Assembly (NCBI RefSeq): GCF_021531915.1
Contig: NZ_JAFBIV010000001.1
Location: forward strand, 273,881-337,880
Direction: 5' to 3'
DNA from: Oscillibacter valericigenes
Lineage (GTDB): Bacteria; Bacillota; Clostridia; Oscillospirales; Oscillospiraceae
DNA: 64,000 bases
The notes under the pieces are model-generated. The model saw only the letters and a program-made list of their open reading frames with translations. It did no database searches and had not been told where the DNA came from. The position numbers and the translations under genes are program-made. Positions within the stretch are counted from its first letter, which is position 1; each line of letters begins with the position of its first letter. Of this stretch, positions 1 through 8,359 are shown one piece after another.

Positions 1-22
1 GTACAAAAGCTTTTTCTTCCAT
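1..22 (-). CDS. Start of a further gene in the cargo-1 operon (cut by window edge)
   Basis: Seen: an ATG at 22-20 on the minus strand is preceded by GGGGGTGAAGG and opens the frame MEEKAFV before the window ends. It lies 28 bases after the stop of the 118-residue gene, in the same direction. Inferred: it is the next gene of the methyltransferase/DndD-like operon, so that operon is not complete here. Seven codons say nothing about function. Confidence 0.5.
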
Positions 23-50
23 ATCCTTCACCCCCGTCAGATATTACTGT

Positions 51-407
51 TTACAAATAATCTACCAAAGAAAGCTTTCCGGACTCATCAATTTGATTGC
101 CAATATATTCAAGCCCATATACCATGAGACTTCTTAAACAAGTTCTTGGCATATCGGTGTGATACAATGTTCTGAGCAGTATGTCCCATGTACCATCCTT
201 GTCAAAAGAAGTATATGCATAATTGGAGCCATTTGAATCCGGAACTACATACGCCAATGGATCAAAAGAATCGAATTGTGTATTAAGAATGTATGCAGCC
301 GCAAAAATTGCTGCTTCATTTGCACTATCAAACCAGCCTTCCGTCTTAAAACGTTCAGCCACTTGACTTGCACGAGCAGATAATCGGATATCTGTGCTAT
401 CAGCCAT
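51..407 (-). CDS. Small protein downstream of the DndD-like ATPase
   Basis: 118 residues, family not recognised. The N-terminus (IRLSARASQVAERFKTEG, then a helix with EAAIFAAAYILN) has the flavour of a small helical DNA-binding partner. DndE also begins with an IRLS-like stretch, but the rest is not convincing. The middle has an aromatic and Asp-rich segment with NYAYTSFDKDGTWD. Its ATG comes two bases after the stop of the ATPase gene (TAAAGATG), with GGGGGT as ribosome site, so the two are probably translationally coupled. It may be an obligate small subunit of the ATPase complex. That role is inference from position only. Confidence 0.7.
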   Translation of the reverse strand: MADSTDIRLSARASQVAERFKTEGWFDSANEAAIFAAAYILNTQFDSFDPLAYVVPDSNGSNYAYTSFDKDGTWDILLRTLYHTDMPRTCLRSLMVYGLEYIGNQIDESGKLSLVDYL

Positions 408-409
408 CT

Positions 410-2419
410 TTAGACACCCCCTTTGACGATTCTTGAATGCCTACTATTGACACGTTCAATAGAATACTCTTGTACAAGGTTAGCTCCCAAATCGTTTCTT
501 GTTGTTCCTTCATCAATTTCTCCAGGGAATGCAAGTAGCACGACCTGATCAGATAACTTAGGAAGGGCTTTAACCATATTGGCCTTTTTGATTCTACTGA
601 TTCGTATAAATGGCGAATCCATGAATACAGGCCCCTCCAATGGAGCATTACGATGAAGAGCACCGATTAGTGCAAAAGCCACCATATGTTCCCATCCCGC
701 AGAGCGGTTCGGGGCCGGAGTTCCATCCTTCGTGATAATAGACAAGCCATAATTATCATTGATTTCAAGATGGTCATAATCCTCTTCATCACTCATTGCT
801 AAGAATAATTCTGTAGCATCCGCTTCAACTTCTTTACGAAGTCTATTTCTATATTCATCAATAGCTTCAGCAAATATGCATTCCAGATCAGTTACTAATT
901 GAACCACTCGGTTTGCTTCCTGAACATCCTTGTTTTGGCTAAGAGTAGCTATTTTCTTATTGAAGTCGGCAATCTTTGCAATCAAATCGTCAATTGCTTT
1001 CTGCGTATTCTCTATTCCCTGAGAAATAACTTTCATCTCTTGCTCACAGGAAGCTAATCTCTTTGCTGCTTCAAAAGGAGCGTCGGGATCATCCTTATAA
1101 GTTGCCAAGTATGTTGCAATATCTGCCTTAACAGAATGCAGCTGCGTATCTTTCAGGTCCGAAATCTTCACCCTGAGATCGTCAATTTCCCGAAGGAGTT
1201 TCTTTAATTCATTTGCCCTACTTAATTCAACTCGAACGGAAGCTAAGCTTGCTAATTCATTGGATTCGCTTTCCAACTGAGAAGCTTCCTCTGGAGTCAA
1301 TCCGGAAGCATTGCTTCTCAAAGCATCCATTTTTGCTCTTAGTTGTACCAGTTCCTCAGGAGTACAGTCATGCTCACATATAGGGCAACTGGTTTCATCT
1401 ATGGCAGTCTGCAGATAGTCTAACAATGCTTGCTGTACACTTGCAGATGATTTTTTGGCAGACAATTTGCTTATATTACTCTGCAGCCCGGTCCGTCGTT
1501 GTTCAATGGGCGTTTTAATCATCCATCTCCATGCATCCTTTAAGATCAAAACGGAATCTGCAATCTTGTCCTTCAGCTGGGCCTCCATTGTTTCGATTCT
1601 GGCTATGAGAGCATCTCTCTTTGTAACCAATTCACGATAATGGGCACTCTGCTTTAATTCTTCTTCAAGAGCGCGTTTCTCATTTTGGAGTTTTGCCAGT
1701 TCACCCTCTAAGCGGTCCTTTTCCTTTTCCTGTTCAGCTTTTCGGGCCTGCGCTTGAGCTAAGTGGTTGGCATATTTAGCCGTGTTTGAATCATTCTGGG
1801 CGATTTTTACGGCGTCAGCAGAATATGTTGCAACACTAGAACTGATATCCTTTCTGCCAAAAGTGAGGATTGGAAGTCCCAAAATCTGCTCAATAGAATT
1901 TTTGATGGTTATTCCATTAGTGGATTTTTCGTTCAGAAGATCTTCATACTCTTGCAGCAGTTCACCATCAAACAAGAAAAAACGAGAGACTTCTTTGGGT
2001 ATTATATTATTTACGATATGATTGGCTTCTGTTGAGTCAACAATAAAACCGTTCGAATTCACCTGAAGCTGAGCAATTAAATCATCATTGGATTGTGGCA
2101 CTGTTACTCCAGGTCTAGGACTAATGGATCGGCGAATGATATAATGCTGTTCATCATCAGATACATCAAGCGATACTTGAAATGAATAGCGTCCATCAGC
2201 AGCGCCATTAACATTGATGGCGCTTATAAAGTCATTTGTATTGCCTTTTCTATCACGTACCTCGCCAAACAATACAAAGTTGAGTGCATTAGAAATAGAT
2301 GTCTTTCCTCGACCATTATCACCCCAAACAATTGTAACACCGTTATCGGAACTTAATACAATTCGCTCTTTATCCTTAAACGGTCCGAAGTTTTCTATGG
2401 TTATCCAGTTAAATCGCAT
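410..2419 (-). CDS. DndD/Rad50-like SMC-type ATPase of the cargo-1 defence operon
   Basis: 669 residues. Seen: N-terminal FNWITIENFGPF, the usual SMC/DndD opening; Walker A GDNGRGKTS at 33-41; a long coiled coil around 215-530 broken by a zinc-hook-like SCPICEHDC at 344-352; an ABC-like region SAGWEHMVAFALIGALH near 573-589; Walker B-like PVFMDSPF at 597-604. This is the layout of DndD and Rad50 ATPases, which work on DNA ends or modified DNA. The usual glutamate after the Walker B aspartate is a serine (DSPF), as in other families with a DTPF-type motif. It is tightly packed after a 63-residue gene whose stop region contains its ribosome site. No DndC sulfurtransferase is present in the window, so phosphorothioation as the substrate is not supported. 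Confidence 0.85.
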   Translation of the reverse strand: MRFNWITIENFGPFKDKERIVLSSDNGVTIVWGDNGRGKTSISNALNFVLFGEVRDRKGNTNDFISAINVNGAADGRYSFQVSLDVSDDEQHYIIRRSISPRPGVTVPQSNDDLIAQLQVNSNGFIVDSTEANHIVNNIIPKEVSRFFLFDGELLQEYEDLLNEKSTNGITIKNSIEQILGLPILTFGRKDISSSVATYSADAVKIAQNDSNTAKYANHLAQAQARKAEQEKEKDRLEGELAKLQNEKRALEEELKQSAHYRELVTKRDALIARIETMEAQLKDKIADSVLILKDAWRWMIKTPIEQRRTGLQSNISKLSAKKSSASVQQALLDYLQTAIDETSCPICEHDCTPEELVQLRAKMDALRSNASGLTPEEASQLESESNELASLASVRVELSRANELKKLLREIDDLRVKISDLKDTQLHSVKADIATYLATYKDDPDAPFEAAKRLASCEQEMKVISQGIENTQKAIDDLIAKIADFNKKIATLSQNKDVQEANRVVQLVTDLECIFAEAIDEYRNRLRKEVEADATELFLAMSDEEDYDHLEINDNYGLSIITKDGTPAPNRSAGWEHMVAFALIGALHRNAPLEGPVFMDSPFIRISRIKKANMVKALPKLSDQVVLLAFPGEIDEGTTRNDLGANLVQEYSIERVNSRHSRIVKGGV

Positions 2420-2421
2420 GA

Positions 2422-2613
2422 TTATACCTCCTTGGTGGAAGCAACATACTGAGCAATCGCCTTGTACGTCTCTGCCTCGCGTCTTGCTGGATCATCTTGG
2501 TATGCTGCTTGAATCTCAACTATTTTTGTAAGGATTTCCGGACTAATGTGAGGATACTTGGTTAATCGAATCTCCTCAATAGTTGAGATCAATTCTTCAA
2601 GGCTATTCTTCAT
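2422..2613 (-). CDS. 63-residue protein coupled to the DndD-like ATPase
   Basis: A short acidic helical protein (NSLEELISTIEEIRLTKY; ends in a helix with AETYKAIAQYV). No catalytic motif. Its start overlaps the end of the helicase gene by 11 bases, and its last codons carry the AAGGAGGT ribosome site of the ATPase gene (stop TAA two bases before that ATG). Small proteins in this position occur beside ATPases of DNA-modification operons; a bridging role between helicase and ATPase is inferred. The overlap on both sides argues that it is a real gene. Confidence 0.7.
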   Translation of the reverse strand: MKNSLEELISTIEEIRLTKYPHISPEILTKIVEIQAAYQDDPARREAETYKAIAQYVASTKEV

Positions 2614-4714
2614 CTTCTACACCTCCATCTAAGAATTCTTCGTAATTAATTCCGAAGTGTAAAGCAATTAATTGTAAATCAGTTATGCAAGCTGGATTCT
2701 CTGCGCTTTTACCAAATTCTATTGCACGAGAAAGTTCAGCAGCAACAATAGAAAGACTCTTATCCTCTAATACTGACGCTGTATTTGGAACAGCAATTAC
2801 ATCATATAGTGTCGAGAAATGCTTGTTCTCATATAGACGAAGGATTCTTCCTCGTCTTTGAATAAACTCGCGAGGATTTTTTGATGAGGCTAAAACAAGA
2901 GCATGCGTAGTTGCTGGGATATCTACACCCTCGTCCAAACATTTAATAGAGACCAATACGCCTCCGTTTGTTGCAAAATACGAAAGAGTAGCATTTGTGT
3001 CTCCGGGCATATCAGAATAATAGACATATGTATCAATGCCCAATTGAGAGATTTCCGTATACACCTTATTTAACTGATCCTTGTCCTCACAATATACAAG
3101 CCACTTTTCTCCGTCTTTATAGTTCTTCTCAACTATTTCGATAGCTTTCTTGATTTTTCCCTTAGCTTTCTTGATAATACGTGCACGCGTAATCATCAGC
3201 ATTTGAAGGTAATTATCAACAGAAGAACCGTTTTTTCCCTGACTGATAGCATATCTTTTAGATATTTCGCGTGAGAGATTATCCCATTCTTCTTGCTCAT
3301 CTACCGTTAACGAAACGCTTTGAGGATGGTAAAAATACGGAGTCAAAACTTTGTCACGAATAGCATCGGCCAATGTGTATGGCGGTTTTAAGATATCTCC
3401 AAAATATGACAGTATAGCATGAGTGCCTTCGGAATCTCCATATCTCTCCGGCGTTGCAGATACTCCAAAGCGAGCACCCGAAGCAATAGAAAAGAAATTA
3501 CGTCGGCGATTGCTTCCCATGCGATGTACCTCATCTGCCACAACAAACAGATGCTCTCCCCCATAAACTTTCCCAATATATTCCTCTGAACTGGCTGTAT
3601 CCATTATTGCAATTACAATTTTGTGTAATGTATCGGAAGGACTCGTCCAATCATTTAATGTAGATGCTTTTCTCCAAGCATTATTACCATCTCCACATAG
3701 GAGTATTTGAAGATCTGTCATATCAGCAATAACTCTTCGAATTTCCTTTTCCCAATGGTATAGCAGTTCTTTTGCTGGAACTAACACCATGACAGTTTTC
3801 TTCATGTCGAGCATCTTACGAATCGCAGAAATTGCGATAATGGTTTTTCCGCATCCAGTACAGCCTTGATATATTCCGTGATAGCCTTGTTCTTCCCAGC
3901 GCTCCAGTGCATCCACCTGGTGAGGTTTTAATGTAATTGGAGATCTTTTCTTACTTGGAGACCACTTCTCACCGGACCGTCGTTTTACTTGAATCTCTTC
4001 GAGAAGTTCTTCCCACGAATATCCGGAACTTTCTTTGCTGATCAGGCTTTTGAACTCACTTGGGAGGGAATACAAAGAGATATTTGAGTATCGTTCTTCC
4101 CATATATCATGGAAACATTTTTCAATAGCTTTTAGTCGCTCTAAATCTTTTCCACCATCCCAGCTTTGAAACACATCTGCAGATTCAATATTTCCGTCAC
4201 TCGAGAGTCCCTTAAAAGTTTCATTAAATGATCCACGAAATGCGACTCGATCTCCAGCTAAATCCGAAAAGACTCCGGCTTTATCATGATATAGTTTTCT
4301 GACATCTGGGGCACAGTTCTCTGTGATTATCGCTATTTTCAGTTCGATAATTCCAGCTGCAATTAGACAGGCCAATAAACGAGCTGGCTTTGACAGGGAA
4401 GGGCTGTTCAAAAGTTCCTCTGTTTCTTTCTTTAAAGCCTCTGAAATGAGTGTATCATTTGCTGCGGAACGGCCCTCCTCAATGGCAAGCATATCTTCGT
4501 CGGAAAGATATGGGGAACATATCACACGCATCTTACCACCGTGAGATACAAATTCTTTTAAGGCATCCCAAGCAATAATATATATTGTGCTCCCGAAATA
4601 GCCAGAAATCCGGTCATATCTAAATGCATTCGACATGCATGGAATATAGAATTCCTGAGCAACGTCATTATCAAGTTTGTTGTAGGAGCTTAAAAACTCA
4701 TAATCATGTAGCAT
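2603..4714 (-). CDS. PLD-nuclease/superfamily 2 helicase fusion
   Basis: 703 residues. Seen: an N-terminal phospholipase D-like domain with HDK at 143-145 followed by GSFNE at 161-165 (the H-x-K...G-S-x-N pattern of PLD nucleases). An SF2 helicase then follows with Walker A GCTGCGKT at 284-291, DEVH at 394-397, SAT at 419-421 and a late motif VI QRRGRILR. Such fusions are known as predicted restriction effectors. ATP-driven translocation with PLD-type DNA cleavage is the likely activity (inference). Its ATG overlaps the preceding stop as TAATG, so translation is coupled to the 459-residue gene. Only one HxK motif is evident, so the nuclease may work as a dimer, as PLD nucleases often do. Confidence 0.88.
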   Translation of the reverse strand: MLHDYEFLSSYNKLDNDVAQEFYIPCMSNAFRYDRISGYFGSTIYIIAWDALKEFVSHGGKMRVICSPYLSDEDMLAIEEGRSAANDTLISEALKKETEELLNSPSLSKPARLLACLIAAGIIELKIAIITENCAPDVRKLYHDKAGVFSDLAGDRVAFRGSFNETFKGLSSDGNIESADVFQSWDGGKDLERLKAIEKCFHDIWEERYSNISLYSLPSEFKSLISKESSGYSWEELLEEIQVKRRSGEKWSPSKKRSPITLKPHQVDALERWEEQGYHGIYQGCTGCGKTIIAISAIRKMLDMKKTVMVLVPAKELLYHWEKEIRRVIADMTDLQILLCGDGNNAWRKASTLNDWTSPSDTLHKIVIAIMDTASSEEYIGKVYGGEHLFVVADEVHRMGSNRRRNFFSIASGARFGVSATPERYGDSEGTHAILSYFGDILKPPYTLADAIRDKVLTPYFYHPQSVSLTVDEQEEWDNLSREISKRYAISQGKNGSSVDNYLQMLMITRARIIKKAKGKIKKAIEIVEKNYKDGEKWLVYCEDKDQLNKVYTEISQLGIDTYVYYSDMPGDTNATLSYFATNGGVLVSIKCLDEGVDIPATTHALVLASSKNPREFIQRRGRILRLYENKHFSTLYDVIAVPNTASVLEDKSLSIVAAELSRAIEFGKSAENPACITDLQLIALHFGINYEEFLDGGVEDEE

Positions 4715-6093
4715 TATTGTTCTCCTAACAATCTGTCAGCATACAGCTGTAATCTCTTGGTTAAGGCAGCTGTGAGGTTCTTCCGACTCGACAAGACTAC
4801 AATTTCTCCACTTTTTTTGGTCTGTAGAACGACATCCTCATATGCAGTTTCTAAAATAGGGTCTAGTTTGGTTTGAAGATTTGCCGAATATGCAAAAGTA
4901 CGGTGTTCTTCAGCGTCCCATAGAACATACACACCATTGGTCTGATCTCCATAAGGCATTGCATACCCAACCAGCAGAATGAAAGTTCCGTCTGTATCAT
5001 CAAGGTAGCCTCTTTCATTTCTCTGCTGTCCATCAAGAATTAACTGGCTCTTAAATTCATCTGGTTTCCGTCCTCCCGGAGGGCAGGTGCAGTTAAACAT
5101 ATACACTTTGATTTTGCACAGGAAGGGAGAAGCAAGCTCTATGATAAGCGGTTTTTTCTGCAGATCATCGACCTTTAAAACGGCAGGCCCCAAATCACTA
5201 ATAAACAATGTATGAAGCTCTTTCTGTTTTAGCTTTTTTGAACTTTTCATTTCCATAGGCTTTTTCTTTTTTCCCTTCGCTGACGCAGCCTTAGAATAGT
5301 ACAAGGCAAGTTTTTTCGAAACGATATCCCGAATAGTGTTGATGTCGTCTATTGTAAATTCGCGATACAAGTTAGGGGAAATCGAAAAATATTCAACTCC
5401 TTCAATTACTTCTTTATTGAAGAATCCCTTTTGCGAAATAGCTTTGAATGGATTATTGATTATTAATTGATACACCTCTGTTTCAGAGCACATCTCCGGG
5501 GAAAACAGGATACTGCTAGAATCCGTTTCCGCTTTTAACCCTGACTTTATCCGATTTCTGTAAAAGTCCAGAAACCTGTTAGTAAAGACGTCCGTCCGAA
5601 TTCTTTCAGCTAAAATGTCACTGGAGAAATAACACATATAAAAAGCCAACTTATATGATTTCACATAACCATAGAGGCTTGTTTCATCGCCAAGATATTC
5701 AAAGAAAGACCGCTTCATATTATCATCTATAATTGGAACTTGCTCAAAGCACTTGAATTCCAAGGTATTATCGGCCACAGACCATATTTCGACATATTGT
5801 TTCTCCCGTGCTTCTGTGGGATTTACAAAAACATCTCTTAGATGTTTTCCTAAAGGTGATCCCTCAGAATAACGGATTTGAAATATTTCTCTATCAGCAA
5901 CTTTCATATCAACATGGGTAAAGATTGCCGAATATGAGATTTCATTCACTATAATACTTATTTGAGATTTTTCTCCGCGCTTTAATGTCAATCCCAATGC
6001 TTGCATAAATGCTGCTGATAGACTCACAGGAATTGTGAGCCCAGCTTTAAGCAATGATTTGTCAACCGTTTTTTTTAGCAAAAGAGTCTTCAT
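4714..6093 (-). CDS. Putative DNA-reader protein of the cargo-1 operon
   Basis: 459 residues, not firmly recognised. The first 90 or so residues (TIPVSLSAAFMQALGL, then SYSAIFTHV and EIFQIRYSEGS) resemble the B3-like recognition domain of EcoRII/BfiI/NgoFVII-type restriction enzymes; this is a by-eye impression. The C-terminal third has a compact segment with CTCPPGGRKPDE and an ILDGQQRNE stretch. The two parts are joined by a basic Lys-rich linker (KGKKKKP) near 275. It lies between the two methyltransferase genes and the helicase, the place of a specificity or reader subunit. No nuclease motif is obvious. Start ATG after GAAAGGG. Confidence 0.72.
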   Translation of the reverse strand: MKTLLLKKTVDKSLLKAGLTIPVSLSAAFMQALGLTLKRGEKSQISIIVNEISYSAIFTHVDMKVADREIFQIRYSEGSPLGKHLRDVFVNPTEAREKQYVEIWSVADNTLEFKCFEQVPIIDDNMKRSFFEYLGDETSLYGYVKSYKLAFYMCYFSSDILAERIRTDVFTNRFLDFYRNRIKSGLKAETDSSSILFSPEMCSETEVYQLIINNPFKAISQKGFFNKEVIEGVEYFSISPNLYREFTIDDINTIRDIVSKKLALYYSKAASAKGKKKKPMEMKSSKKLKQKELHTLFISDLGPAVLKVDDLQKKPLIIELASPFLCKIKVYMFNCTCPPGGRKPDEFKSQLILDGQQRNERGYLDDTDGTFILLVGYAMPYGDQTNGVYVLWDAEEHRTFAYSANLQTKLDPILETAYEDVVLQTKKSGEIVVLSSRKNLTAALTKRLQLYADRLLGEQ

Positions 6094-6132
6094 ATATTCA
6101 ACCCTTTCATTAAACTTGGGAGTTTTTTAGTC

Positions 6133-6969
6133 TTAAAGCAATTGATTGAAACTCCGGGTTGCAACATCAACATACTCCTGAAAAATATCAAAGCCTATGA
6201 ATCTTCTCCCAAGAGATAAAGCAGCAATCCCCGTAGTACCTGATCCCATCCAAGGATCAAGAACAATATCCGATTCCTGCGTAGTTGCTTTTATATATTT
6301 TTCTGGAAGATATACCGGTTGAACAGCTTGGTGAATTCCCTTTTTAGAAGATACTCCGCCAGTAATAACATTAAGCGGCAATGCACCTAATGGATTTGGC
6401 TCGATTACCTTCTGTTTTCGCACATATGACAGTCCATTAGTTCTGGGCTTGTATTCGTAACCTTGATATGTTTCCAAGCTATGGGATTCGTAGGGCCGCC
6501 TAATTGCGTCAAGATTGATTTTCCATTTTGGAGCCACAGAGAACCAAAGATTTTGTTCGTATGCATCCTGGCATGCGCACCGCAAACCTGTGGGAACTGG
6601 ATTACCTTTCACCCAAATTTCAATGTCAACACAAGAAAGCTCAAACTCTTCCTCCATAAGAATCGCCAATTTCTCAACAATCAGAGAACGCTTTGAGGAA
6701 TGCTTTGTTGTCGCCTTGTCACGGTTTGCCTTAACATTGATAACAATAAAACCATCATCCTGCAAAACATGTCGTGCACCGGCTAAAAATGGTTTCATGT
6801 GCTCAAGATAGTCCTTACTTTTCCATACACCATAATTTCTATCCGCATTAGGATATGGAGGAGATCCATAGATTAGTTTGACGCTTTTGGGTGGGAGAGC
6901 CATCATTCCTGCTGCACCATCCTGGCACGATGTATAAAACTTAGTGGAAGATGCAATAATATCATTCAT
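6133..6969 (-). CDS. DNA methyltransferase (SPPY type), subunit 1
   Basis: 278 residues from the internal ATG at 6969, chosen because AAGGA lies nine bases upstream and the codon overlaps the previous stop (ATGAATGA); an ATG nine bases earlier would have no spacing. Seen: catalytic motif IV SPPYPN at 36-41, and near the C-terminus the AdoMet-binding motif DPWMGSGTTG. Catalytic motif before the AdoMet motif is the beta-class order; SPPY is typical of N4-cytosine methyltransferases, though some N6-adenine enzymes share it. It probably marks host DNA against the nuclease parts of the operon. It is paralogous in layout to the neighbour at 6962-7834. Confidence 0.9.
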   Translation of the reverse strand: MNDIIASSTKFYTSCQDGAAGMMALPPKSVKLIYGSPPYPNADRNYGVWKSKDYLEHMKPFLAGARHVLQDDGFIVINVKANRDKATTKHSSKRSLIVEKLAILMEEEFELSCVDIEIWVKGNPVPTGLRCACQDAYEQNLWFSVAPKWKINLDAIRRPYESHSLETYQGYEYKPRTNGLSYVRKQKVIEPNPLGALPLNVITGGVSSKKGIHQAVQPVYLPEKYIKATTQESDIVLDPWMGSGTTGIAALSLGRRFIGFDIFQEYVDVATRSFNQLL

Positions 6970-7834
6970 TGTTCTCATTCCTTATCATTGTTATCCATTC
7001 CTGTGCCAATTCACAAAACTGAGGATTAATCTCAATGCAAATCCAATTTCTCCCCAGTCTTTCAGACACAACAGCGGTTGTTCCTGACCCTGAAAAGGGA
7101 TCCAGCACAACATCACCTTCATTGGATCCAGAAAGGATAAAAAACTCCGCAAGCTTTTGAGGAAAACGTGCAGGATGTGAAATACCCGCTGCCTTACATA
7201 GTTTATGGAAGGCATCGTTGCTACTTGTATTTCCTAGCGTAATAACACTACCTGGATCAGATCCTCCATGGTTTTGCCATTTCTGATCTAGCTTAAAATT
7301 GTGTCTGCTTGGACGCGTATTATCGGCACGATCACCTTTCCCTTTTCCTTGTAAAAACTTCTGCATATCTTTGCTATAAGGTTTCCGAATAGGGTCCATA
7401 TTGAAAGTCCACTCGTCTGATTTACTAAACCAAAAACAATACTCATGAGATTTTTTTGTTCGTCCCATGTTGCCCCTCGAAAAAACATTAGGCGGAGTTG
7501 CCGGATTATACCAAATATAATCTCTTATCAAATGAAATCCTGCATCCTCACATATTGCAACCACAAGCTTAAACACAAATAAGTCCTGATACTTTCCGAC
7601 AAGCTTATCACTGATGTTAAGAACAAAACTGCCGGTTGGTTTCAATACACGATAAAGTTCTTTGACTTTTGGAATGAACCATTCAACATATTTGTCAGTT
7701 GAAATTCTTTTTACTTTTTCACCGTAATCCTTAATCTGATCCGCATAGGGAGGAGAAGTAAACACTAAATCAACGCATTCGTCCGGAAGTCTTTTCAGTT
7801 CTTCCTCACAATCACCGCAAATAAACTCATTCAT
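6962..7834 (-). CDS. DNA methyltransferase (SPPY type), subunit 2
   Basis: 290 residues. Seen: TSPPYADQ at 26-33 (motif IV) and LDPFSGSGTTAVV near the C-terminus (AdoMet-binding motif I), the beta-class order. Like its partner it is probably an N4-cytosine or N6-adenine DNA methyltransferase. Two adjacent methyltransferases suggest that the two strands of an asymmetric site are modified separately, or that two different sites are protected (inference). Its ATG overlaps the stop of the winged-HTH gene (ATGA), and its own stop overlaps the next methyltransferase. Confidence 0.92.
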   Translation of the reverse strand: MNEFICGDCEEELKRLPDECVDLVFTSPPYADQIKDYGEKVKRISTDKYVEWFIPKVKELYRVLKPTGSFVLNISDKLVGKYQDLFVFKLVVAICEDAGFHLIRDYIWYNPATPPNVFSRGNMGRTKKSHEYCFWFSKSDEWTFNMDPIRKPYSKDMQKFLQGKGKGDRADNTRPSRHNFKLDQKWQNHGGSDPGSVITLGNTSSNDAFHKLCKAAGISHPARFPQKLAEFFILSGSNEGDVVLDPFSGSGTTAVVSERLGRNWICIEINPQFCELAQEWITMIRNENNE

Positions 7835-8031
7835 GAATTTTCACCTTTTTCTTTCACGTATTTGCCACTTTTTACACGTTCATCTCTCGGCTTCTCAGCA
7901 TCTGCAGGAACCGCCCAGAAAGATCCAATTTTCGTTGCACCACTTATGCGTCCCTCAGAACACAAAACATTTATTCTTCTGGCTGAAAGACCCCATTTCG
8001 CTGCCGTTTGACTAATCGATAAATATTCCAT
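7831..8031 (-). CDS. Small winged-HTH protein leading the cargo-1 operon
   Basis: 66 residues. The pattern LSISQTAAKWGLSARRINVLCSEGRI is a MerR/excisionase-like helix-turn-helix followed by a wing with FWAVPADAEKPRDER. It is the first gene of the operon, 70 bases from a predicted promoter, with GGAGAA as ribosome site. A closely similar protein opens the cargo-2 operon at 22085-22327 (both have EGRI, then AVPA or AIPA, SAEKP or DAEKP, DER or DKR). Probable autoregulator of the defence genes. An excisionase role is less likely, since no integrase is adjacent. Confidence 0.82.
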   Translation of the reverse strand: MEYLSISQTAAKWGLSARRINVLCSEGRISGATKIGSFWAVPADAEKPRDERVKSGKYVKEKGENS

Positions 8032-8077
8032 AAGTTGTTCTCCATTTTGAGTGAGAAAATACGTTTATCCTTATTAT

Positions 8078-8106
8078 AATATAGTCTTAACCTCGAATAA
8101 AATCAA
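8078..8106 (-). promoter_or_regulatory. Predicted promoter of the cargo-1 defence operon
   Basis: On the minus strand, -35 TTGATT (8106-8101), a 17-bp spacer and -10 TATATT (8083-8078), with a further TATAAT-like stretch just downstream. It lies about 50 bases upstream of the winged-HTH start and points into the operon. Confidence 0.6.
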
Positions 8107-8159
8107 CATATTTCTGCTCTTCTATTGCCCAAATTCCTTGTCACCTCAACATGATTCAC

Positions 8160-8280
8160 TAATTTGCAAGCAATGTTTCCTTGGCCAAGCCCTGCGAAAA
8201 CTGCGTTATCCCGAAACGGGACAACTTGCTTGTTGGGATATTCCCAAACCCTTATCGAACATCACTTTGTGATGACTGCG
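8160..8280. other. Palindrome-rich non-coding segment beside the relaxase gene
   Basis: The 328-bp gap 8032-8359 holds no supported gene. It contains consecutive short palindromes: TTGGCCAA (8181-8188), CCCGAAACGGG (8210-8220), TTGGGATATTCCCAA (8233-8247) and CATCACTTTGTGATG (8260-8274). It lies just past the 3' end of the MOBP relaxase gene. It could be an oriT, a recombination border for cargo 1, or structured RNA after the relaxase transcript. No nick consensus was recognised. Confidence 0.45.
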
Positions 8281-8359
8281 CGTTTCTTCGAAACACTAAA
8301 AAAGCAAGGTCCGAGCAGCAGTACCATGACTGTTACCCAGACCTTTTGATTTGCCAGAC

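Noticed and set aside
410..2419. DNA phosphorothioation (Dnd) system
   Set aside because: The ATPase is DndD-like and a small downstream protein weakly recalls DndE, but there is no DndA or DndC in the window and two DNA methyltransferases take the modification role.
5000..5060. DGQQR motif of DUF262/GmrD or DGQHR proteins in the 459-residue protein
   Set aside because: The residues ILDGQQRNE are present, but the following L-T-T-L and the rest of those families are missing, and the position is in the C-terminal third.
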